64,000 nucleotides of DNA from Druceiella hillmani (lineage: Eukaryota; Arthropoda; Insecta; Lepidoptera; Hepialidae): positions 8,252,001 to 8,316,000 of the forward strand of contig JAYKKI010000074.1 of assembly GCA_039881145.1 (NCBI GenBank), read 5' to 3'. How positions within the stretch are numbered: position 1 is the first letter of the stretch; each line of letters opens with the position of its first letter. The translations under genes and the position numbers were made by a program. This document shows, one piece after another, positions 1-10,804 of the stretch. Below the pieces are notes generated by a model. The model was not told the origin of the DNA. It made no database searches and saw only the letters and a program-made list of their open reading frames with translations.

Positions 1-835
1 GCTTTGGCCCTCAAAAGACCGAGGCTTACCTCTTCAAGGGCAGATTACTGAGGGAACAGATTATGGTAATGGGCGAGGCCAGGATCGGTATGTATGTGTG
101 TGATGAGGTCACGTACTTGGGCGTGATCTTTAACTTTAAGCAAAACTTTAGTAGTCGCGTTGCATTGACGAGAGGGCCAGGATGGCCTTCCATTCTATGG
201 CCCAGTTTGCTATGGCTGGCTGCGGGCTAAATACCTCGATTCTCAAACTGATGTCATAGGATAAGTACACCGTAATATACACCACCAAACCTCGGTATTT
301 TGGGTTATTCGCCATCGGTGTGAGCTTCATGGTTCGTCAGGTTTCAGCAGGCTAGGCAGGTTATACTAAGATCATGCGCTATTTATGGCTTTGACTAAGG
401 CTCACGAAACTTACCCAACAAATGAGTTAACAGCTTTATCGGATCTCTTGCCTGTTGATCTCACGATCACGAAACGGGTGGTAAACTTCGAGCTGGCATG
501 AGGAAGGAGTTTCGAAATAGGATGCTGCTCCTTCAATTATTAGTAAATGAAACCCTTTGTTGACATGACGCATGTAGTAAATATTTGTATTCACTGGCGA
601 GCTAGGTGGTCTCCTCTGACTTCCAAAGGCGAGGTCACTAAGGTGTTTTTCCTGAAGATTTTTTGAAGAGTAAAGAAGACCTGACTCAAAGCCCTTTATT
701 ACGCGTTGCAATTCCTCATAGGACATGGCGCTTTCTGCGCGAATTTGCATCAATTTACCCAACGATAAATAGAGCCGATTTCATTCATTTGCCGTAAGTA
801 CAATGATGAATATGAAGTTTCATTGGAGATTACAT
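1..835 (+). pseudogene. LINE reverse-transcriptase ORF2, 3' part (R1/Jockey-like), broken
   Basis: This is the C-terminal part of a non-LTR retrotransposon polymerase, entering from the left window edge. Near base 15 one frame reads KTEAYLFKGRLLREQ, the segment after the catalytic YADD box in many insect LINEs. It is followed by VTYLGVIF and, after a frameshift near 165, AFHSMAQFAMAGCGLNTS. Near 715-750 LIGHGAFCANLH fits the tail segment before the CCHC-like end of such ORFs. Stops and at least two frameshifts make it non-functional. The LINE assignment is from recognised family motifs; the clade is an inference, because the RT core lies outside the window. The 3' end is uncertain; about 200-300 further bases of low-complexity tail may belong to it. 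Confidence 0.72.
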
Positions 836-1583
836 GATTAGATTTACATGCAGTAGGGTAGAATCACACTGTACTTTAGAAACTGGTAATTTTAGTTACC
901 GAAGCTGAGAATGAGCCTATCATTGAGTTGCTTAAAGCGTTTACGAAAAGCATGTTGGGAAAGTGGAAATGCTAAATAGCTCATTGTGACGGGAAAATAC
1001 TTATCCTTGTTAGGAAAAGCGTCTGATGCTAGTTATGGGACACTATTAGAGAACTTTCGTTGGTCCCCTGTTGCGTATTAGGGGGAAAGTTACGTATCCC
1101 TGGAGGGGTACTAAGACAAACCGGGTAATCAAAGCGGCGATAGTATCAAGTAAATGCTAATAAACTTTCACTAAGATAATAGATATAGTGCAGATACAAA
1201 TCTTTTTAAAATAAGTAACGAAATACTTTTTTTGGAATGTTTAGTACGGAACTTATAATGCATTATATGCGATTCGAAGACCGCAGCAAAAAAAAAATGG
1301 ATATCAACGAAATTGTAGGCAAAAACTGAGCTGAAAATTAATTTATCATAATATGTTATCGTTGTTATATAATAAACGTAAATTCTTTATTTATTTATAT
1401 TTCTCTAACAATTTAGTACTATAGTTTAATTTTCTCATCTTTGACCCGCGGATTCGCTCATGTGGAAAATGGTGGTGATATTTAAAAAAATTGTTGTGAT
1501 AACATTTGTTCTCAGCATTAGAAATTACAAAGTAGTGTGTGACGCATAGAATTAAAAAAAAAGAGAAAAAGCCTCCGTCTTGC
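836..1583. other. No gene; probable LINE tail then AT-rich DNA
   Basis: Up to about 1150 the composition resembles the LINE to the left and may be its tail. Beyond that the DNA is AT-rich, with only short chance ORFs. Nothing else is recognised. Confidence 0.4.
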
Positions 1584-1664
1584 AATAAAAAAATCTCCCC
1601 GATATCTCTAACAGCGTGAATACTGATATTCACGCTGTTAGAGATATCGGAGAGATTTTTTATT
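1584..1664. repeat. Near-perfect inverted repeat (hairpin, ~38-bp arms)
   Basis: The arms 1584-1622 and 1627-1664 are reverse complements, with one mismatch and one extra A in the A run; about four bases separate them. The core CGATATCTCTAACAGCGTG is matched exactly by its complement. The near-identity implies a young inverted duplication or a structure under selection. No TSD or transposase is seen. Confidence 0.85.
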
Positions 1665-3068
1665 ACCTAAAAAAAAATTATTTGAGATAAATGTTTTACA
1701 TTTACCCCCGTGACAAAAGTAATTTGTTTTTCTTCATATTCAATATAAGCCGATATTCTACAATATTAAGTATCTTTCTTTCATAGTGCTTTAATTAACT
1801 GAAAAAAATTAAATTACATTACACTTAACATTCATTATATTAATAAATATTTTCACTACAAACGTCCACCTGCTACCCGATGCCTTTAATTTCAATATCT
1901 GATTTAACAAAATGAATGATTGAACATGAGACATAGAAATAAAAGGTTTCTATTGTAATTCAATTATACTTTTCCTTCTAACATTTTTCCTGGCAATTAC
2001 GTCTCGATTTCGAAAACCGCGGGCTGGTGATCAATTTCTAAAAAGTAATATTTTGTCGAGAACGGGGAAGTTGGCAGTAATTGATCACAAGACTTCCGCC
2101 TCTCGAGCCGATACACGGCCGAATGGCCGAGATTGAGCAATGCAAATTGCGTAATGGGTGAGCAAATTCGCGACATTTCTAAATTTTAACAACACACGCT
2201 GCGTTCTTTGAGCCGTTTCGTCTCGGCTGTTTGACCATAGACCGTTTAATTTATGCACGCTCGTTTAAAATATTTAGTATTCAATGGTGGATTTCTTTGC
2301 AAACGAACATTCAAATTTACTATTTATACACGTGAATGCGTAAAAGATATAAATGCAAATTATATGGAATACGCGTGAGTAATTTTTTGCTATAAAAATA
2401 ACATGCTTGCATTCTGCACTGTTTATCCGATAAATGATTCGATTAATGAATAACAAAACTGTGAATAAATTAGTAACCTGTATGAAAGCATTTTTATCGA
2501 TAAACTCAGAGCAATGACTGAAATACCGAACTCGATATACGTAATCCATTTGCTAATTTATTATTTCAAATTAGTACATTAAATTTATTGTTTCTTAATA
2601 TTTACATAGTTAGTAAATTCAAGCAATAGATTTTTAGCGAGCATTACTTGATATGCTGAAGTTACTGAGCTATGTAATTTAATTTAAACTGTCAAACATT
2701 AGAAACTTCGAATTAAATAAAAATAAAAAAAAAATTTTTTTACTTATAAATAATTGTTTCTTCTCTCTATACATAGGACAAAAAAAATTTGTTGGTTTTG
2801 GTATTTAGTTTGACGAAGTCATAATTTGAATGCTTATTTTGTATAAACTTATGTCGTATTTTCGTTAATCAAGTCCACATGTGTATATACAGGTACAATA
2901 CACTTGCAGGATTCATTACTTATGTGTATTTACAGGTGTATGTTTTTAAAAACATAACATGATTTCTACAGAAAATACTTCGTGATTTTTTTACTTCCAT
3001 ATTTATTATTGTAGACTTCGACGAATAAATATTCCCATTCAGCGCGAGTGATAAGAGGATTTGGTATT
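1665..3068. other. No gene recognised; one GC-richer patch
   Basis: This is AT-rich DNA with frequent stops on both strands. A GC-richer, CpG-containing patch lies near 2010-2250 (around CTCGAGCCGATACACGGCC). It could be a small regulatory element or an older repeat; nothing in it identifies a function. Confidence 0.35.
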
Positions 3069-3270
3069 TTAACCGTTAGAGTGCCGATGAGCACCACTAA
3101 CTAAATTTGCCACGAGTGCGATGGCGCTCGCGAAATCAGTTGCTCAGCACGCGGTAGGGAAGGTCGCTCGTACGCATCGCTAATTTTTTATCTTTCTACG
3201 TATGACATAAAGTTCAAATTAGTAATTACAATATAAAAAGGATCCAGGAAAAGACAATTTTTAACCCATA

Positions 3271-3630
3271 ATGTCGCAATACGAAAATAATTCGAGTGAA
3301 AATGATGGTTTTTCAAGTTGTGAAAAAAGTGATAGTGGTAGTGACATTGTGGTGCGCTCACAATTTGGCATAATGCAAATTTTGAGTGATAGTGATAATA
3401 GTGACGATAACAATTATTTTGCTTATACGGAGGATGTACCGGACTGCGAAAATGGTGATGTGACCTTGATTTCAGTTTTTGTTATAATTTTTGTTCACAA
3501 TATATATTTCCATAATTTTCTTTGTATTTTATTATCCTTGTACAAATTTTTATTAAGAAAATTACCAAAAATTATTAAAATTGGATACTTTTTGGAAGAG
3601 ATAATTTTTTTTCGAGATAAGGGTAAATGA
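3271..3630 (+). pseudogene. Acidic N-terminus of a piggyBac-like transposase
   Basis: An ATG opens a 119-codon frame. Its first ~65 residues are Ser/Asp/Glu-rich (SDSGSDIVV, ILSDSDNSDDN), as in the disordered N-termini of piggyBac-family transposases. After about residue 68 the frame turns hydrophobic (ISVFVIIFVHNIYFHNFLC) and no longer looks like transposase, so a deletion or unrelated DNA probably joins there. It lies 202 bp from the TTAA end of element A, a normal 5' leader length. The catalytic core is absent from this frame. The family is an inference from composition plus the TTAA terminus. Confidence 0.45.
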
Positions 3631-4378
3631 CATCAAAAACAAAAGATTTCGTTGGCATTTTTAAGTATATATGAGTAAAAAACAATGACACTAAAACGAT
3701 TAAATAACTACATTAGACAGTTAGCTAAAAATTACAAAAGTGACAAATCTTCGAAATATATTTACTTTAATAAGGTCATGATATCTTAAAAAGAGGGGGA
3801 TTTCTTAAAAGATTAAATACATAAAATGTGTAAATTATATCGGTTACATATTCCAGCTATTTAATATATGAACAAAACGAAGAAATATGGTCAAATTTTC
3901 TGAGATCAAATATGTAACGATTATTTAAATTCGTCCATTCTAGACCATCAATGACATGTAACAGATACACACTTAACGATAGCGCTTCCAGTAATACAAC
4001 ATAAATAGGGTCTACTCACCAGACGCAAAAAAGATTAAAATTACGGGCCCCCAAACATAAATTGACAGGAATTGATTCACCAACATTAGAGTTGCCGAGG
4101 TTAACGAATGAAGTGTCTAGATACTCAGACGACCCATCGACAGACGCCTCTTATAGGATATTTAGCATACCCCAATCAAATAATTGTCATGACATGTGTA
4201 CAACAACCAATAGTATGGGCCCTATTCATGCAAGTAGACCAATGACATTTCATTGAACACGTATATTTTATTGTACATGTTTTAATATAAATTAAATATT
4301 ATTTATACCCCGCACTATGTGTCGTTATTTGAATGCGTACACATTTTATGTTTATAAACTAAAAGGCAAACGATAAAT

Positions 4379-4612
4379 TTGTTTCATCTGAAATTTCAGG
4401 TATATCATTATCGTAACAAATTTTCACCATTTTATCCTTCTAACTTCGAGTCAGCACGGATATTCTCTACAGACCGGTTAACTGAGTGTGATATTAAAGG
4501 GCTGTTTAGACCAAGGATTACGCATCTCTCAAATTTCCTTTTGATAGGTAAACGTGATGGTATATTTTTTAGAGAGTATGACCCAAAACGCTCAATAAAA
4601 TGGGCGAAGTAA
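4379..4612 (+). pseudogene. Possible piggyBac transposase core fragment
   Basis: A 77-codon frame contains FRPRITHLSNF and, 20-odd residues later, REYDPKRSIKWAK. Piggybac-family transposases have a comparable order of a helix with hydrophobic spacing and then a Pro-Lys-rich segment ending in KWG just after the first catalytic Asp region. That Asp is not visible here. The position on the same strand about 1.3 kb after the element A terminus fits one decayed element. The match is short, so this is a weak call; chance is the main alternative. Confidence 0.3.
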
Positions 4613-4899
4613 GATTGAAAGCAATTAGAATTTTATATTATCGATACGCAATTAAGTCAAGACAGCAAAAATCTCTATAATGGTTGTAAAAGGGTTTGAC
4701 AAATATAAAATTTATTTTTAATTGGAATAAGGTGTTTTAGAAAATATATTTTGCTGAAAATTCAATGTTAGCCATTGAATTATTTTTTTTGAAGATGCCA
4801 CTTAAGAATTTGATTGATCAAAAATTCTTGTGGAATATTCTAGGTTCGAAAGTCATAATTTGCCCAAACATACTCTTTAATTAGTGTTTGCGAGGTCTC

Positions 4900-6855
4900 G
4901 ACATTTTCAAAGTCCCGGGATACGAGACATCCTAAGATCAAAGTTCCGGGATATCTTTTGACTTCGGGACTTTTTCAGATAAAATAAGAATAGAGTTCAC
5001 TTTTAGTGAGATGTATCAGAGAAATTGTTTTAATAAAATAAACGTTTATTAGAATATAAAAGAAAATTGTAATATTTCTAACGTTAATTAAAGTCTAAAC
5101 AAATCGTACGTGTAATTTTCGTAACTACAGATAAAATATTATCATTTTATCTTTTTGGTAATAAAATGTACAACAAACTTAATAAAGTATCATACTAATC
5201 ATAAATAATAATAATGCAATATCTAGTCATTTATCATATTTCTCATAATCACAAATCCATTTTTAGGTTGTAAATTTACATAATTATGAAACAGACTTAG
5301 TAAAGTAATTATACTAATTATGAATACTCATCATCGAATCCAGGAACCTATCTGCCATTACAATGATCGAATTTCAATCCATTTTGAAATCCAGTAATAA
5401 ACTGTGTTCTCTTCCAAATTCTGCTTTAACGTATTTTTGTGAGTGGCTGCTTTTCAGAATTGTCTCTGAAGAATTTTATTAGAAATCGAGTTTCATCAAG
5501 CATGTTACGTAGTTTGTATTTTAATCTTTGTCTTCTTTAGAAGAAGTTCTCCATGATTTCGTCATCCCTACCAATTATATATTTGTGGAAAGAAGCTTCA
5601 GATGTATGGTTTAAGCATAAGATAATCTCGCTGGGGCCTTTTCTTTCAAACTTCTTCATTACATTTGGAACATCACTGGTGGTGGCAACATTATGTTTTT
5701 TTACACACCAGATAGATAAAAATTAAAGTACTCCCATTTCGGATGCTTGTCCATTCAACAAACCAGACGCTGCACAAAGCGATAGTCAAAATTATTTAAA
5801 GTCAAAACTATTTCTTCTTTTTCTCTTCATAGTAATATTATTCATGACTTTAGTTTCGGCGATAGGCATTTCGTAGCCTCTCTGCATAAGACTCCCATGA
5901 ATAAATTGGTTTTTTGTGATGGTCCTTAGTGTAAGTCTATCCACTAGCATCAAGCGGGAGTTTATTTGATTTTTTTTGCAACATATTCTATGTTATTATA
6001 GATGACTTTTTGTTCTAATTTTTTTCGATTCCTTTTCGCAAGATTTCCCAAGTTGTATAACTAATTTCGATTTTTCTGGGTGATTGCAAAATACAATATT
6101 TTCGGCACTTTGAAAGTACCTGGTAAGGTCTGTGACATAAATTCAACCCTTAGCATGGAATTCTTTTTAGACATAATGATAACAGTGGGGTTGAATTGTT
6201 TATTTTTATAATAATGTTTGCGCACTTTTTCTGTAGCTTCTATATTAAATGAATTGATCTGTGCTTAAGTTTTTTTTGACAATCTATATATCCAAAATAA
6301 ATTTTATATCTTTAGTGTTTATTGAGTGTTCCTATGCTATCAGTTCATTTTGAAATAACAAGTATCATCCAATGAATTAAACAAAATGTTCAGCGTTTGT
6401 TTAAATTTACACGAGATGGACATTGTCTCCACAAGGGCTTCACAATCACAGTACTCGCAACTAAAGTCTGATACTGAGTGACTGAGTTAATTGACACCAA
6501 GGATTTTAGAAACACATTCACGCTAGTCACAGACAGAGTCTGAAATGTCACTAATCTCATACATAAGCGTCCCAAAATAATAATATGGCAGTGAACACTT
6601 AGTGTACTCACTCGGTGAGTTACGTACATATGAATATCAAGTAATTACTCGTTAAACTAACAGATGGCTCTCTTAGTGACAGAGTGCGGGAAGTTTGAGA
6701 AAATAAAGCTTATTATGACATATTGTAAATAAAATTATTAAAGACGATTTCGATCAGCGTGTCTCGAATATCGAGTCGAAAGTAGCGGTACTCTAGACAA
6801 TTAAATTTTAACAAAGTTCCGGGACTTCGAGACACGAGACGTCCCGGGACCCAAA
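4900..6855 (-). mobile_element. hAT-like DNA transposon relic with CCCGGGA-rich ends
   Basis: Both ends carry unusual GC-rich motifs in AT-rich DNA. The left end (about 4905-4980) has AAAGTCCCGGGATACGAGAC and AAAGTTCCGGGATATC; the right end (about 6815-6850) has AAAGTTCCGGGACTTCGAGA and GACGTCCCGGGACCC. Between them, on the minus strand, is a broken reading frame resembling a hAT C-terminal dimerisation region (5390-6180). Repeated subterminal CCCGGGA/TCCCGGG motifs are common in insect hAT elements. An exact TIR and an 8-bp target duplication could not be fixed by eye, so both limits are approximate. Confidence 0.5.
5390..6180 (-). pseudogene. hAT-like transposase C-terminal region, broken
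   Basis: On the minus strand one frame reads, with stops, through LSLCAASGLLNGQASEMGVL (about 5735-5800), SDVPNVMKKFERKGPSE and FHKYIIGRDDEIMENFF (about 5540-5590). The order fits hAT dimerisation domains: an acidic or Ser-rich stretch, a 'PN..K.F' helix, then a segment ending in paired hydrophobic residues before 'LK'. Upstream (5881-6180), MSQTLPGTFKVPKILYF and YNNIEYVAKKIK are readable but not assigned. Several stops and frameshifts disable it. The family call is an inference from the C-terminal pattern and the element ends. Confidence 0.45.
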
Positions 6856-7025
6856 ACCTAGGTTTAATATTTTTCGGCTCTAATTTGTGTGATATACGAT
6901 ATAATAATATATTAATTTGGTAAATATACAGGATCTGTTAAGTTGATTTCTCCGATCAAAGACCTGAAGAGTCTAATAGATGTGTAAGCAAAGATTTTTT
7001 CAATACTATTTATTACTTGGGTAAA

Positions 7026-7412
7026 AATATAATACCGAAATTATGAGTTTATCCATCACTAGACTATTACTTAAAACTACAATATAACATGGAAAATTTT
7101 GATATAAATTGTATAATCATAAAATATAATATCGAAACTATGAGTTTATCTATCACTAGACTATTACTTAAAGCCACAATACAACATGGAAAATTTTGAT
7201 ATAAATTGTTTAACCATAAAAATATAATATCGAAACTGTGAGTTTATCTATCACTAGATTATTATTTAAAACCACAATACAACATGGAAAATTTTGATAT
7301 AAATTGTTTAACCATAAATATATAATATCGAAACTATGAGTTTATCTATCACTAGAATATTACTTAAAACTACAATACAACATGAAAAATGTTGATATAA
7401 ATTGTTTAACCC
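7026..7412. repeat. Tandem repeat, 4 copies of a 97-98 bp unit
   Basis: The phrase GAAACTATGAGTTTATCTATC or a close variant recurs at 7037, 7134, 7232 and 7330, giving periods of 97, 98 and 98 bp. Each unit also contains CAACATGGAAAATTTTGATA. Copies differ at a few positions only. The array ends at about 7412, before a GC-richer CCAGCGATCACGGC. Confidence 0.95.
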
Positions 7413-8584
7413 AGCGATCACGGCAAGACTGATCTGGTGTTTATATACGAATATATATACAGTATGTATCACTACTAAATATCGCTATTTCAATACGTAA
7501 TTGTGCATGTTGGGTAGATTGCAATAAACATATTTTTTGGTTAAATCATACCACTTTCTGAAATTTCAAAATAGTCTTAAGTCATTGGTGTGGAAACGCA
7601 TCAATCTGTACCTTTTATTTAGATAAACGTAAGAAATGTGGTAATATTGGGTAAATACCTTTACACAATAGTAGTTAACACTTAGCGATTTATGGTAAAT
7701 TTGACGTTTCTAACTATCCCTTTGATTTGGATAGTTTTACGGAAGAAGGTTTAAAAAAACAAGGATAAAGGATAACAAAATTCAATTTTGAGGTCAATTT
7801 AATTTCAAGGTCAAGGTTGTTTACAATTCTTAAATGAAAATTGTCGTTTGAAAATCTGTTGCATCCATAATTCGCTCAAATATCTAAGAATAATACCATC
7901 ATATATTTTCATATATTAGATGATCTTGAAAAATACTTTGTATTACAGTAACTAAAATATTAAATTTAGATACAGAAAGTTTAATTACGTTATTCTAACA
8001 AATTTCACTCAAGTTTTCTCGATTTTGGCTACATTTTCTTTAATAGTGACTTTGAATAATCTATCCGAGCTTCTTTTAATTTCGACACTCTTTCTATCCC
8101 TTTAGACTTAACCATTTTTGAATGGTGAATAAAGAAGAAGCTAACTTTTAAACATCGTTCATCTATTTTGAAGTTGCTTTCACTGGCATGTAACAAGTAA
8201 TCAAAGAATCGCTCACCTCTGCCTTGTGTCATTGATTGCATTAAAACTATGCATCCAGTAATTATTATGCTCATATTTGAGCTATTAATTAGCGTCCTTA
8301 AAATAAATAATTCACAAGGTTTACCTTAAATCCTGCAAACATACTAATACCGAGAGTTTATGATCCCTCTTGCGTAAGTCCAATATCCATGATCCCACCG
8401 AGATTCAATACCAAAATTCAAACTATAACTTTATTTGTTTATTAGCTAATATTGTAAATGCAAAAATATGTTAATTTTGTTACTTCTACTTTGCAAAGGA
8501 GTAATATATCAACGTGATTTTTTGCACTCATATAAAAATAATTTTTTTTTGCACTCAGGTGAACAGAATTCAGGTTTGGAAACA
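7413..8584. other. No gene recognised
   Basis: AT-rich DNA with no recognisable protein. A minus-strand 81-codon ORF (8029-8274) has no recognisable motif and is probably chance. Confidence 0.35.
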
Positions 8585-8627
8585 GAATTTTCCCAAAACA
8601 GAAAATTACATTGTTTTGGGAAAATTC
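8585..8627. repeat. Perfect 16-bp inverted repeat
   Basis: GAATTTTCCCAAAACA (8585-8600) is followed 11 bases later by its exact reverse complement (8612-8627). Flanking ACAG/CTG extend partial pairing. It may be the core of a small foldback repeat. Confidence 0.85.
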
Positions 8628-9883
8628 TTATTTAAAACTGAAAAAGTTCACAAACAGAATAAGAAAGCATCGTTGTAACGGAGCCACGGAGCGGCGTTTT
8701 TGAAAACGATTTTTCGAAACGTTACATAGGCAATAGAACGAGATACAAGAAAATTTAGAAGGACATATTTTTTATTGTTATTTTTATTATAAAATCACGA
8801 AAATAAATACCTAGTATTTATTTTTGTTTAATCATTCTAGATGACGTTGCATGTTTCAATTTCTCTATGTAAGGCTTCAACCATAACTAAGCGGGTAAAA
8901 ACAACGGGTAAAAGCTAAGAAGCCAATAAATTATTTATCAAAATTGATTGTGCATTATATTCATCATGGAAGCCTATAATGTACAATCAGTATTCAGAAA
9001 TAAGTCATTGCAAACAATTAATCTTAACGAATGTGAATCAGTACCGCTCTATAACAAACCTGTGAGCGCGAGCGCGTTTACCTTTCCCACCCGTAGAGCT
9101 GATACAAATTCGCAGCAGAGCATTCCGGTTGCGCTGGCGTTGACTGCGCTGAATGCATTATTGACCAACTGGACCGGTTTCCACTTACGCAATTCAACCA
9201 GTTACGACTCTTAAAATACAGTTGTGATACATTCGAGTCATATTACTTGATACCGTTCAATGCTTTTTTATGTTATCTGTTTATCCATCCTACAAAAAGT
9301 CGTTACATCGTTCAGCGTAATGGATGAACTAGCTGTGACGTCGTGTCGTATCTCTTAGTCTTTGCATACCCTCGTTCGCTGAGCGACAATTCTTATGCAC
9401 TCATCCGTTTTAAAATGTCACATATCTACGAGTAGTTTGAATAATTTATAATAGAATCTATAGACTCATCTTTATTTTTCAAAAAGACTTACCTTATAAA
9501 TCACTTTTCTTCTTAATGCTAAATCAGTTACAATTCAAATTTTCTTAAAATAATGTCCGGTTTTTCCCACCACAGTTCAAGTTTTCACTAATGTAATGGA
9601 ACGGTATTGTGGGATGCATTGCGAAAACTAGCGTTAGAAATACATTATGCGAGTAGCTTCAACTATGAGATAAGATACAGTAGAATCCGTTTATAACGAT
9701 TTTGAATGGAAATGGTATTTAAATCGTATTAAACGGACGTCATAGAAAGCAGATGTAAATTATATGTCAAATATTTTTGAAAATTAGAACGGACAAAGCA
9801 TTGTAAATACTTTTATCTATTGTAATGATATACAAAATAGAGAAAAATAATTATTTATAAAGTAATCTTTGAGTACAATAATT
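8628..9883. other. No gene recognised; GC-richer patch with short ORF
   Basis: A GC-rich, CpG-containing patch (about 9060-9190, GTGAGCGCGAGCGCG) lies in an 88-codon plus-strand frame (8948-9214) of unrecognised sequence. Neither strand gives a known motif. It may be an old TE piece or a regulatory patch. Confidence 0.3.
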
Positions 9884-10784
9884 ACATGTAAGCTACATTT
9901 ATCACCTAGTCACTTTTATCTAGTTACTTTGTTACTGCCAATCTTTTGGCGTAACAAAGTGACTAGATAATAAGTCACCTTGGGAGCTCCTTCTGTGCAT
10001 AGTATCCGGTCACGACAATAGGAAGATATGATAAAAAAAAGAAAAAGAGAGTTTCGGTGCCCTGTCCAAATGTTATACACGTATACAATGCACATATGGG
10101 TGAAGTTATTTTAGGTTGGTTAAATTTCATTTTTAGAAGAGTTTTTATTTTTAACCAAAAGTTTTATTTTTAAGCAAAATAATTTAATTTTCATGCAATT
10201 TTGAAGCTTTCATTTCATAAAAATTAGTAATATTAATATGTCTAATAGTTCCTAAATACTATCTGGATCTCAAATCTAGTTTTAAGTCTGTTATATTCGA
10301 AATAAAGTTTTGTTATCATTCTCATAACACGTTGTGACATACATGATGTGTCCAACGTTTGTAGATTAGTTGGCAATATTACTTGTTTAAGTGACATCTA
10401 AAAAGTTATGAAAATAAATTATTTTGAATAAAAGTCTAATATTCTTTGCTTAATCATCCCTAACAAGACAGGTAATTGGATAAACATTCCAAAAAAATCG
10501 TGGTAATATACATAATTAACAAGGATTATCATATCATATAAAAAAATGATTTTTATTTTCAAATCTAATTTATTTCCTCAAAACTATTTATTTTCGCATG
10601 TGAAAATGGTACTATTGGGATGTTGGACTTTTGGAATTATGGATTACTTCTATTCCCTCAAATTAAAGTAGTACATTTTTCTTAGTAGTACATTTCAAAT
10701 TCAACTCAAGCAACTTATATTTTAGCTTTAACAAGGTTTGCAATTCAAAAGTATTCTCGATCGTGATAAATGTAGCTTATATGT
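9884..10784. mobile_element. Non-autonomous element with ~22-bp terminal inverted repeats
   Basis: TAAGCTACATTTATCAC (9889-9905) is exactly complementary to GTGATAAATGTAGCTTA (10763-10779). Pairing extends to 22 bp (9884-9905 and 10763-10784) with one mismatch. The interior (~860 bp) is AT-rich and non-coding. Just inside the left TIR sits a hairpin (9909-9978) that contains CTTTGTTACTGCCAATCTTT. The same 20 bases occur directly outside the right TIR, where they belong to the minus-strand piggyBac-like ORF. This size and structure fit a MITE-like element or a rearranged piggyBac flank. No clear target duplication is seen, so element B and this region could also be one rearranged locus. Confidence 0.55.
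9909..9978. repeat. Imperfect hairpin with 33-bp arms
   Basis: The left arm 9909-9941 pairs with 9946-9978 around a TCTT loop. There are a few mismatches and a bulged T. The apex GCCAATCTTTTGGC is the segment shared with 10797-10810 (one base differs). Confidence 0.8.
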
Positions 10785-10804
10785 CACTTTGTTACTGCCA
10801 ATCT

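Larger units (their letters stand above)
3069..4620 (+). mobile_element. piggyBac-like element A, 5' end and decayed interior
   Basis: The left end is placed at TTAA (3069-3072), followed by CCGTTAGAGTGCCG, GC-rich short inverted motifs (GAGTGCGATGGCGCTCGCG, 3114-3132) and, about 200 bp in, an acidic ORF. TTAA targeting and an acidic transposase N-terminus are established piggyBac traits. The terminus is close to that of a second relic ending at 12263-12266 on the other strand, where the same TTAACCGTTA start is followed by TGAGTG. I found no matching right end, so the 3' limit is arbitrary, set by a weak transposase-like segment. Confidence 0.5.

Noticed and set aside
9060..9190. GC-rich patch as a LINE fragment
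   Set aside because: Neither strand gives RT, endonuclease or gag motifs.
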